From Omphalotus guepiniiformis (lineage: Eukaryota > Basidiomycota > Agaricomycetes > Agaricales > Omphalotaceae): a DNA stretch of 64,000 nucleotides. The position numbers were made by a program, and so were the translations under genes. Of this stretch, positions 12,101 to 21,630 are shown one piece after another (the first letter of the stretch is position 1; each line of letters begins with the position of its first letter). The stretch covers positions 620,001 through 684,000 of the forward strand of contig JAQOOI010000069.1 of the NCBI GenBank assembly GCA_028554645.1. The letters run 5' to 3'. Below the pieces are notes generated by a model. The model worked only from the letters and a program-made list of their open reading frames with translations, was not told the DNA's origin and ran no database searches.

Positions 12101-13832
12101 TCAACCGCGCCAGTAAGTGCATGCGACTCATCAAATTATCTCCAAGCTTAATTGCGATATGCAGAGGTCCGTCCAAACTTTGGGAATGCTGGTGAAGTCG
12201 AAAATCTGTTGAGCAAAGCAAAGACAAACTACATGGGTCGCATACGTAAATCAGCCGGCGCAACAACTGCTTCTGTTGTTCTGGAGCCTTCCGACTTCGA
12301 TCCAGATTTCGAGAGAGCCGCTCATGCCAGCGACAATCTCGATGAACTGTTCAAAGATGTGGTTGGCTGTGAAGATGTTGTAACCAAATTGCGCAAGTTC
12401 CAGAAAATGGCCCAGGTCGCGAAGCAGAGGAACAAAGACGCTCGCGAATTGGTACCCACTTGTTTCGTATTCAAAGGTCCACCAGGTAAGCGCTCACCAT
12501 AGCTACGGACGACCGAAACTGATTGTCTGCGCAGGTACAGGAAAAACTACGACTGCACGCAAGATGGGCCAGGTCTACTTCGATATGGGATTTTTGAGCC
12601 GGCCTGAAGTGAATGAATGTTCAGCTTCTGATCTAGTTGGCCAGTACGTCGGTCACACTGGCCCAAAAGTACTCCAAATGTTCGAGAAAGCACTTGGGCA
12701 GGTCCTCTTCATTGATGAGGCATATAACTTGAGAGAGGGACACTTTGCGCAGGAGGCAATTGATGAGATTGTCAGCTTGCTGACACAAGATCGATTCAAG
12801 GGGAAGATAGTTGTCATTCTCGCTGGGTACGACGAGGACATAAACCAGCTTCTAGCGGTGAACAGGGGTCTTGCTAGTCGATTTCCCGAGGAAATCTTCT
12901 TCCGAAATCTAGGTCCTGAGGAGTGTCTCACGGTGCTGGGTCAGCAGTTGAAGAAGGATGAGGTGTATCTTGAGGGATTAGACGATCCGTCGGCTGACAT
13001 TCATCGACAGCTTTGCCAACTCTTCTTTGCTTTATCCCAATTGCCTTCTTGGGGCAATGCCCGCGATGTCATCACTATTGCGAAAGATATGGCAGGGGTT
13101 GTTATCGACAAGACTTCGGATGTTACGGGCGCTTTCTTGACGCTGGACCCAGGAGACGCTATTGCATGTGTCAAGGATGCTCTTGCCCGCAGTCTTAGTC
13201 GCAACTCCAACCGCCCTAAACATCCTACCAAGCCATCCCCACCATTTCCCGTACAAATGCCTGATCCTATGGCTGCAACTCCACCGTCTACTAAAACTGC
13301 AACCGCAACTAACACTCGCAACGACAATCGACCACCTGCACCTCCAGTTCCAGCAAATGATGTCGACGAAGGTCGCGACCCTGGAGTCTCCGACGCAGTG
13401 TGGGCCCAGCTTCAGTTCGACAAAGCAGCAGAGATAGCCGCTCAGAAGAAAAGAGAAGAAGAGATCCGGAGAGCTGAAGAAGAGGTTAGGGAGGCTCACA
13501 GGAAGGAGGAAGAGGAGCGGAAACGTGCGAAAGAGCTTGCGCTAGCTGAAGCTCGAGAGCGTGACTTTATCAAGCAACAAGAGCTGAAACGCCAACGGGA
13601 GCAACAGAGGATCATGGAAGAGAAAGCGAGACGGGAGCGAGAGAGGCAAGAGGCAGAGTTGAAGGCGCAACGTGAAGCTGAGGCGAGAGCTAGGCAACAG
13701 GAGGCGAAAGCTCAGCAAGCTCTGAGGAAAATGGGGGTGTGTGTAGCAGGTTTTCGATGGATCAAACAAGGTGGTGGGTATCGTTGTGCAGGCGGATCCC
13801 ATTTTGTTTCCGATGCGCAGCTGGGGATATAA
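6150..13832 (+). CDS. NFX1-type SF1 helicase fused to three CbxX/CfxQ-type AAA ATPase modules
   Basis: Eleven exons: 6150-7614, 7669-8536, 8590-9164, 9215-9551, 9602-10554, 10605-11507, 11565-11674, 11726-11887, 11944-12112, 12165-12485, 12535-13832. They join to 2,386 residues without a break. The ATG at 6150 lies in CACCATG; the open frame upstream of it has no earlier ATG. Residues about 486-1010 carry SF1 helicase motifs in order: GPPGTGKS, a VEEAGE Walker B variant, GDHKQLRP, QHRMRP, STIDNYQGEESEIVV and LLSRAR, as in UPF1/ZNFX1/NFX1-type RNA helicases. A Cys-rich segment (about 1050-1135), a charged coiled coil and a Pro/Ser/Thr-rich linker follow. Then come three AAA modules with Walker A at about 1394 (GNPGTGKTT), 1675 (GSPGTGKTT) and 1953 (GPPGTGKTT); each has a DEAY/DEAF-type Walker B. 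The C-terminus is an E/R/K/A coiled coil (about 2250-2354) plus a short Gly/Cys-containing end. Introns repeatedly split the Walker A glycine codon. The role is probably RNP surveillance or remodelling, by family. Confidence 0.85.
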
Positions 13833-14354
13833 CGCACGGCCCTTGATATTGTTGATAGCTTGTATACGATTGTGATTTACATGAATAGATTTCGTTAGAG
13901 AAAGTGGCACAATTGAACCTCAAATTACACCAAAGCAGCATCTGGAGCGTGAGAGCTTGTCTCTATTCCTTCTGATTTCTTCCTTTCTCAATTGGCATCG
14001 GCCTCGTCGGTAACGCCGGGTCTGTTATCATTTAGAGAATGGGTCTGCGTCTTCGTAGAACACTTCTTTTCTCGAGTCACTTTGCAATCAATCGAAAAAT
14101 GACGATAGGTGTCCGCGGTACATTGCCTGCGGAACAGAACGATGCGAAGTTGCAAACGCTTCATACCGGAAAAATAAGAGCGCTGGACACTGGAAGGAGC
14201 ATTGGTGCAGACGCGTTTTACCTTGAGTCACGAAATTCCAATCGATAGCAATACATAGAACAGGGATGCAGCATGTGCTATATGCGTGTATGTATGCTTT
14301 CTCAAGTTCCCGCTGCGTTGCTTATGAACCAGGGGTATTTAGCGAAATCCGACG
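13833..14354. other. Spacer downstream of the helicase-AAA gene
   Basis: About 520 bp. A 69-codon plus-strand frame (14039-14248) is present but has no recognisable content or splice support. I see nothing else except the probable 3' untranslated region of the preceding gene. Confidence 0.4.
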
Positions 14355-14532
14355 TTAGGGTTTGGTGAGCAAATAAAGCCCGAGTTACTAACAAGTTATT
14401 AACAAACACCCTTCCAGACGTATTATTCACAGTCGTTATTAACAATTTCTCACATATTTTGTGAACAATGTGAGTAACATGTGAGAAATACATTTTCTAA
14501 CATGCGAGTAATTATATGTGCGTGAAAAATAG

Positions 14533-16011
14533 CTAAAAATCATAATTCGGTACATCTGGCCTCTTCAGTGCAGTCTGGAAAGGTGCCGCGTGCTTGGACT
14601 TGGTGGTTGTACCACCGAGACCAACTTTACCAGCAGTAGGATCACTAACTGCTAGTAGGTCCCGCAATTCCGGAGCGTCAAGATTGATATCCTTGTCCAT
14701 TAGTAGCTCCGTTGACTCGCAATTAGTGATGTGCAGGGCCGGGCCGGGCTCAAAGCCCTGGGGCCGGGCCAGGCTTGGACAGGGCTCGGGCTCATCAAAA
14801 CTCAAGCCCGAGCCTTGAGCCCAAGCCCAGGGCTCAAAGCCTCGGGCTCGGGCTCAGGCCCCGGGCTCGCAGCAAAAAAAAAACATATATGTTCTGTTGA
14901 ATTAGCTGTACTGTAACATATCTAATTAAACATATTATTCACCAAATACTTGACATTTATAAAAAATATACATAAATGCCCCAACTAATGACACCAGAGT
15001 GATTTAGGTTGCATCACAGACATTATGACATACACGAGCCATGCTAGCAGGCAACCGAAAACCTGCCGAAATGTGTGACAGTGAGTAATAACTCTTCCTG
15101 GAGTGACATTGTGACTTACCTTAGCCAGAAATAGTTCGTTTGAGTGCCGGATTTTCCGGATTTCCGGATACCTAGCAACTGGTATGAGCACTGGGCCTAA
15201 GCCCCGGGCTCGGGCTTTCCAAAACCCAAGCCCGAGCCCTCAGCCCTCTCAAGCCCTAGGCTAGGGCCGGGCTGGGCTTGGTGAGCCCGGGGCCGGGCCG
15301 GGTCAGGCTTCAGGGCTTGAGCCCGGCCCTGCACATCACTACGAGTCGCAATCATCGAAAGAAGAGTAAGAGTCAACTGCAAGGGCCCATGAACCCTCTT
15401 CATCCACATTGTCATCTAATTCCGAATCATCGTCTACATCAACTCCATCGCTCGCTCCTGCTTGAGAGTCTTAACATGGCTTCATCCGCTGTTCGCTTCG
15501 CTCCGAGTATAGATGTCACGGATGTAGCCGCAACTATTGGTCTGCTCTCTGCAGGTTTAGTTGGAAGCTACAGGTCATTAACTATCAGTACGTCGAAGTA
15601 ATCATGATACATAACCAGGATATTCACAGCTTTTCCAGCAATCCTATACACCTTCTCGGCCCCCAATATTATGTCCTCCACCCACTTTCCGACAATTGCA
15701 TTATCTGGCCATTTTCGGTGCGCTTCTCTCATCACGTCGACAGCTGCACAGATTGCGGGCCCACGTTCCAGTATTGCTATGATGCCATCGCCTGTTGTTC
15801 TTGCCTGCCATCCGAATATACTCTTCATAGTTTCGTTGAACCCTCCTTGTTCATCGCCGGTTCGTTCAATGAGATCAGGGTCTATTACGAAGTTTTTGAA
15901 TTGCTTGTACTGACTCTTCTCTAGCGGAGGTGCACTGAGCTGGTTAGGCAAGTTCTCCATCAAGATTTCGAGCCATTGTAGTTTTTTGTGTGTGTCTCCA
16001 CTGGAGGACAT
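14533..16011 (-). pseudogene. Element-internal gene of unknown function, split by a MITE
   Basis: Reading leftwards, a 128-codon exon (16011-15628) opens with ATG and ends at a GTGAAT donor; an acceptor lies at 15568. After about 220 bp whose exact splicing I could not resolve comes an acidic stretch (DDDSELDDNVDEEGSW, then SFDDCDS) that ends abruptly at the MITE boundary. Beyond the MITE, coding resumes in the same frame at NCESTELL and continues to RPDVPNYDF and a TAG stop at 14533. The continuity of frame and the duplicated target show that one exon was interrupted. I do not recognise the protein. Notable blocks are KWVEDIILGAEKVYRI and NETMKSIFGWQART. It may be an accessory protein of the surrounding element. 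Confidence 0.4.
14724..15342. mobile_element. Non-autonomous hAT-like MITE with long GC-rich inverted repeats
   Basis: The left end AGTGATGTGCAGGGCCGGGC is mirrored at the right end (GCCCGGCCCTGCACATCACT, ending at 15340). The two arms, each about 145 bp, are imperfect inverted repeats made of GGGCTCGGGCTT-like words; the centre is AT-rich with no coding capacity. The element is flanked by a 10-bp direct repeat with one mismatch, GACTCGCAAT (14714-14723) and GAGTCGCAAT (15343-15352), close to the 8-bp target duplication of hAT elements. It sits in an exon of the minus-strand gene described above. The superfamily assignment rests on the end sequence and duplication length only. Confidence 0.7.
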
Positions 16012-16245
16012 TCAGAGCCTGTACCGTGTATGCCAGTCGGAGAGGGTGCTTGTCGCTGAGTTACGGTCGCAAGGAATATGTCGGAAATCAATTCGCGCTC
16101 GGCTTTTCTCGGATATTGTTTCTCAATTTTTCACATTTTCTAACAGACCCCTGGAGACCCTCGAGTTAGTAACATATTATTAACTAGTTAATAACAATGT
16201 GAATAAATCGTGTGAGCAAATAGTCAATTTCTCGCCAGACCCTAA

Positions 16246-16870
16246 AATCCGTGGACCGTTGGTCTTTCGACTCGTTGATAATTGCGCGGCCCCGGGTACG
16301 ACTGAGCGCATTTTTCACGCACCATATGGCTCCAAGAACGCATACCTTCGTCCCATTCATCGGGAGAATCAACACGATGCACGAGGTCCGACTATGTCCT
16401 GAAATGATTTGTCAGTCACTTTTTTCAACGCTGCGCGAACTTGGCCTAGCGAACGGTGATTGTTGGGAAGCAGTCTCTGGGTAATGTTTTCACTAGTCAA
16501 GCAAGAACAAATCCGTCCTTGATCAATGCCACAAGCCTTTCTTCCCCATCAACCTCGCTCAACGTGATATTAGGGCGCGCAGAAGTCAACCATTCGAAAC
16601 ACGACTTATGTTTTCTGATGTCCCTTCCCGTCCGAACTGGCAAGTTCTGCAGAGAATTGCGGGTACATGGTCTTGGCTTCTGGAAAGAACAGACTGGGGT
16701 TGAACGCTTCGTCGCGAGTTCCTACCAAAAGGATCGATCTCAGTGTGCCCCATGATTGTTGTACGTCATTATATCGTCCTTCTCAACTGAACCTTTAAAA
16801 ACGGACTTGGTTAGTGGAAGATACTTAGAGGCGATAGTGTCCTCTGGTGCTCTATCACAGCGAAATCGCC
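16246..16870. other. Spacer upstream of the aspartic protease
   Basis: About 620 bp. A frame starting at the ATG at 16326 gives 52 codons and stops; no family is recognised. The region just before 16871 should hold the protease promoter: TTTAAAAA at 16794-16801 is the only TATA-like string I see, 70 bp from the start codon. Confidence 0.35.
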
Positions 16871-18615
16871 ATGCTGTCTCACCTGTCTCTCCTAACAGTT
16901 ATCTCGCTCGTTCTGAGCGGCAGCGCGAGCCCTGTCAGTTTGGAAACTCGTTCCGGTGGTTTCAGCATGCCTCTCACTAAGGTCGTCGATATCACCAATG
17001 GTCACAATCTGGTGCAATCTGGGAGACTTCGGGCACAGAATTTCCTGGATAGGCCAGCTGGTAGGGCCAGCAAGAGGCAAACAGAGCCAGTTGTTAATGA
17101 AGCTGTGACGTATCTTGCAACAATCGCCGTTGGTGCGAACAACCAAACTTGTGAATGATTTCTCCAATCATGTTTCTTCTCAACTACTCACCGGTATGGG
17201 TCAACAGTCAATTTGATCGTCGACACTGGTAGCTCCAATACCTGGGTCCGTGACTATATCCCCTCTTGTGCCATTTAATGCTCGGCGCTCATTTGTCATG
17301 CAACGCAAGGTCGGCGCTGCGGCAGGTTACGAACCTAGCTCCACCAGTACAGATACCTTCAATGTTGCGGAAGTTGCATACGGGTCTGGAATGTTTGTTG
17401 GTGAGTAATCTTGCGCTGATTTAAATGGTTTTATCTCACCCTGTTCCCTCAGGCGTAGAGTATAACGACCGGATAGCTCTCACGGATGATATGGTTATCC
17501 ACAACCAGTCGATCGGGACCGCATTTATAACGCAAGGGTTTCAAGGAGTGGACGGTATCCTCGGGTGTGTGTAGTTGGTGTCCTTCATTCTCAGGCTCTG
17601 ATATAGATTGTTTAGGCTTGGACCAACCAATTTAACAGCGGGCACAGTACAGGGATCAGATGTTGTTCCTACCGTTACAGACAGTCTATTCAAAGAGGGT
17701 ACTATCTCTGCACAAGTGGTCGGAATATCCTTTGAGCCTACGACCGAGGAAGAGGTCACTAATGGAGAACTTTTCTTTGGTAATCATTCAACGCTGAAAC
17801 GGCTCTGTGTGTGCGTGTGTACTGACAATCTGCATGGTCGTAGGCGGAGCAGATGACAAGAAGTTCACTGGAGAAATCACATATACGTAAGTGTATATAC
17901 ACTTTCTTCGTCTACAGTAATCGAGTCTTAAGTGACGCTCTTTCGGATGTATCACAGACCGAAGGAAACCGAATACTGGGGAATCACCCAGTCGATCTCA
18001 TACGGCGGAACAACGATTTTATCCAACTCGACTGGTATTGTCGACAGGTTGGTCATTCAACTTTCCCTCCCTTTACGTTCTTCATCCTCAACGCATCATC
18101 ATTTACATTACAGCGGTACCACTCTCCTCTACCTTCCGACAGACACGTTGAACACTTACATCGCCACGACTGGCGGGGTTCTCGATGGTGACACCGGCCT
18201 GTATCAGATCACCGCAGAACAGTATGCCAATCTGGAAAGTATGGTCTTTACCATCGGCGGCGTGAGTACTTTCCACTACCCTTGTACGATCGCATTCCCT
18301 GATGACTTGGCATATATGTACACAGACCGACTTCGAGTTGACACCAAACGCCCAAATCTGGCCTCGTTCGCTGAATGAATACATCGGTGGGAGCGCTGAT
18401 GCTATATATCTTGTCGCTGCTGATATCGGTATGTCGTGCTTTTCTTCCCTTTAATTGTGGCATGTAGATATTGAGCGAGAATCACAGGCACAGGAAACGA
18501 TTTTGACTTTGTAAATGGATATGTCTTTTTGGAACGGTTCTATACCGTGTATGATACCACTAATTCAAGGGTTGGGCTTGCTACGACGTCGTTCACGAAT
18601 GCAGAGTCTAATTGA
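16871..18615 (+). CDS. Secreted pepsin-type aspartic protease (peptidase family A1)
   Basis: Ten exons: 16871-17150, 17208-17245, 17310-17400, 17453-17564, 17616-17779, 17844-17886, 17958-18047, 18114-18261, 18326-18428, 18488-18615. They give 398 residues. The start was chosen at 16871 because it begins a clear signal peptide (MLSHLSLLTVISLVLSGSAS). A propeptide of about 55-60 residues follows. The first catalytic site is VDTGSSNTW near residue 98, the flap-type YGSG near 120, and the second catalytic site DSGTT near 272. The end contains FLERFYTVYDTTNSRVGLA, typical of A1 enzymes. Length and the Y-W-G-I-T segment fit polyporopepsin-like secreted proteases of wood and litter fungi. Both catalytic aspartates and the reading frame are intact, so an active enzyme in extracellular protein degradation is expected. 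Introns are 51-71 nt. The neighbouring hydrolase gene ends towards it. Confidence 0.93.
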
Positions 18616-19148
18616 GACGATGATGGTTTATACCAATGTATTGATAGTACTAATGATTTTGATGACGAATGCATACAGATCTCTCATGAAAACACTGAAT
18701 TTTGGGATTATCTAGCTAGAAAGGCACAGGTCTGAGGTAAGGTGACAGTGTCCATGTCAAAGCTGGTCAATGGTGGCGTAGCACCGGCGAAATCAAATCG
18801 ATTTCAAATATCTCGGGTCACGTAACTCCGCAAAGTCAAACAACCTCTGAAATTGACAGTTTTATTGACAGTTTGTAGCAACTTTCAAGCTCGATGCCCC
18901 ATATGTACAGAAGATTTTAATATCTATCGCCAATCTTCTTGAATCGCACTTTCATTGTCCAAGTCATCCGAGTTCAGATCCGCAGTTCGAAATAGCAAGA
19001 GGCGTTAAATATGTAGCAACAACTACCAGTCCTACTCATGATAAGGGTGAAAAATTGGTGATATCGCTTTCAGAGACTTTGTGACATCCCAGGTAGCACA
19101 TCCAGACGTGCGAAACACGATTTTCAAGGGCCATTTTGGCCATAGGGC
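18616..19148. other. Spacer between convergent genes
   Basis: About 530 bp between the 3' ends of the protease and hydrolase genes. No open frame, repeat or RNA gene is evident; it probably holds both 3' untranslated regions. Confidence 0.5.
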
Positions 19149-20374
19149 TCAATCCGTACGTTCAAGGATCTCCTTCAAGAATTTGACTTGAGCATTGATA
19201 TTAGTCTCGAATGCCTGAAAAATCTTCAGTCAAGCTGCTTCGAAAGAACCCCAAATCGATCTCACCTCTCCCCCTCTCATGATCTCATAGTGACCTCCAG
19301 GTGCCTCCACGAGTATAACGTCTAATAAAGAGTTATTACCGTGTAACCAATGACTATATAAAGGACTCACTATCTGGAGCGGCAGCAGCTATACTGCGCG
19401 TTATCTTTGCTGGTGTGATGTCATCTTCTCTAGACATGACCACTAGGTATTTCTTCTGTGCTTCCTTTAGACGAAGCCCTGGGCGAGCAGATAATAATTC
19501 GAAGGCAGCACGAGGTGTGACGACATTCGGAGAGGCAGAGAACGGCGTCTGGCCTTGAGAAAACATGAAGGTGAATCCTTGCAGAGGAAATAGGTAAGGT
19601 AAGCTTTGAGTTACTAGTGGGTTAGTGTGGCGCAAACGCACCATCGTATGAACTTGAGGTGTTCAACATCGCTAGCTCGCCAGGCTTACCCACTGCACGG
19701 ACGTACCGTGGTGATAACCCAAGCTTTGCGCTTGTTGCATCTGCCGCGGCCCAGAATAGAAGTCGAGGGTTGAACCCAAGCGACATAAGGGTGGCATAAC
19801 CTAGTACAGCCATGGACTGAATATTTAGTTCCAGACATTCAAGATACGAATTACACCGTACCGTCCAATACGGGGCAATGAGCCATTGCGCCAGCCAGAT
19901 TCGGGTCTTCCAAGATTAAATTCCCGCAAGTAAGACCGCTCATCGCACTACCCATAACCACTATTTTGTTACTCTTGAACAACTCTGGTCGTTCCCGCGC
20001 CCACTGTATAACGCTCTGGTAGTCTTCCAGTTGCTTCTTGAGCGAAAGTAGATTCCGAGGTTGGCCATCAGAGTCACCGAAATGGCGATAATCTAGAATA
20101 AGTGATGCGAAGGTGGCATCTTGAGCCCAACGTTCGCCAAAGGCTGCGAGCCCTGCGTCTTTGATGACGGACATCCTAGGGCGCCCAGGGCGCCCATGTA
20201 TCAGCGTTAGATGAGAATTGAAGTAGGTGGGAGGGAAAGAAGGGCGTACCCATGACCTGCGACGACTAGAGGGTGTGGTCCTGGAGTTGAAGGCTTGTAT
20301 TGCCAGACGTCGAGGAACACATTCCTCTCGACGCTAGGTATTCTGATGGTCTCTCGTGTATAGAGGTCTGGCAT
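19149..20374 (-). CDS. Alpha/beta hydrolase with altered nucleophile elbow
   Basis: Six exons on the minus strand: 20374-20250, 20175-19857, 19816-19642, 19577-19371, 19321-19266, 19214-19149. The product is 315 residues. The start is ATG at 20374 (MPDLYTRETIRIPS). The N-terminal LVVAGHG is the usual oxyanion-hole region, followed by LILDYRHFGDSDGQPRN, a common block of this hydrolase group. The nucleophile-elbow region reads VVMGSAMSGL, where related bacterial and fungal proteins usually have GTSFSG or a GxSxG motif. A late DDITP segment and the terminal GGHYEI supply plausible acid and histidine positions. One intron is only 40 nt. By fold it would hydrolyse an ester, amide or similar bond, but the missing elbow serine leaves activity uncertain. 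No targeting signal is seen. Confidence 0.85.
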
Positions 20375-21630
20375 CGTTGCGTTGCCTGATATCAGGGAAT
20401 AGCATATTTATAAGGTCAACGTCTTCAGTTTTCGCATGGGGAAATCCAGAATATATGAGCGCAGATCAGTCCCTGGTTAAATATGGCGAGCCGTGCAGTT
20501 TCATTTCTGCGCCTACATACTTACTTATCGGCAGTCAATAAACGGCGTAATGTCTGGATTGGGATGTCGATTATATGTAGAAAACACAATGCCGACAGAC
20601 TGGCAGCAGTTCTTTATCTGTTTCATCAAGATTATGTGAGTATTCATGTACGTGATGATCTTCCTGGCCAGGAATAGACGAACCTTAAGTCAGCTTGATA
20701 TAGGGAGATGCCTTTCTCCTGCTTTTCTCCCATAGGTATATGGAGTCCCATAATGATACAACTTGGACTGTAGACTGGTAAATAAGTGAAAGACCGGGAC
20801 CCGGACTGGTTTAGACAGTCAGACACCTGACTGCTATGGGCGAAGATATGTGTCTTCCTGGTGGGTCCCTTCGATAACCCTTCGAAATCTGACCGAGCGC
20901 TGAACGTTAAACTTTCGCCGCTCTTTGACGATGTCTCCCGAGCTGCCAGTGTATGATATCCTGTTCAACATCCACCAAAGTTCGTAGAATACCGGAATAA
21001 CTTCAAGCTCTCATTGGCAAATTCTATGAAGTCGAAATTTCGCGGCAAAGAGTACTAGTAGGTTCTGGAACTTTCCACCTCGGAACAGTAAGGAAGGATT
21101 GTGTAAGCGTGACAGGCTGAACTCATCACTCACACTGCGGCGTTACATACTTATGTTAAGCTGAGGGAAGAGGCTCTGCCTTTCCCCAGAGCTTGCCTCT
21201 TCTTCTCATCCTTCTCCCTTCATTTCTTCATCAATTTCCTCGTCAGTCATCCTCTCTTTGGATAGATTCTGAACCTAAATTGTCTTGGACAAAGTCTCGA
21301 AAGATTCCCTTTGACAATTACCGTCACCGCGATTGCTCAATAAAGAATCTGTGTTTACATTGCTTCTTCTCTTTTCTACGGCCTGAGCCATACACAAGGT
21401 CTTGTATCGCAAGCAGTGTGGACGAACGAGCCACATAGAGTCGGTGTTTGCAGATAATGTTTGTATCGACTTGTGAACTGTAGCGCGCTAATATAACTTT
21501 GAATCGATAGTCTTGAACGACAAAGCGAACTGAAATTGAACTCACATCTCAATCAGAATACAGTACATAAGAGTGTTTTAGATAAGTCAGTTTTCAACCT
21601 TTGACTCTGCTCAGTCCAATTAAATCTCAC
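20375..21630. other. Intergenic region upstream of the RING gene
   Basis: About 1.25 kb between divergently transcribed genes. Several short frames exist in both strands, none with family resemblance or splice support. It should contain the promoters of both the hydrolase and the RING-protein gene. No convincing TATA box was identified. Confidence 0.4.

Larger units (their letters stand above)
14355..16245. mobile_element. Decayed inverted-repeat element carrying one minus-strand gene
   Basis: TTAGGGTTTGGTGAG at 14355-14369 matches the reverse complement of 16231-16245 at 13 of 15 positions. Inside these, related AT-rich words recur in inverted order: GAGTTACTAAC, TTATTCACA and GTTATTAAC near 14382-14432, against GTTATTAAC, TTATTCACA and GTTACTAACTCGAG on the other strand near 16160-16205. 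Together they suggest imperfect terminal inverted repeats of roughly 90-100 bp bounding about 1.9 kb. The interior contains the minus-strand coding segments at 14533-16011 and a nested MITE. Exact ends and target duplication could not be fixed. Confidence 0.4.

Noticed and set aside
14594..15415. Frames inside the GC-rich MITE as coding sequence
   Set aside because: They arise from the repeated GGGCTC words on both strands and cross the element border.
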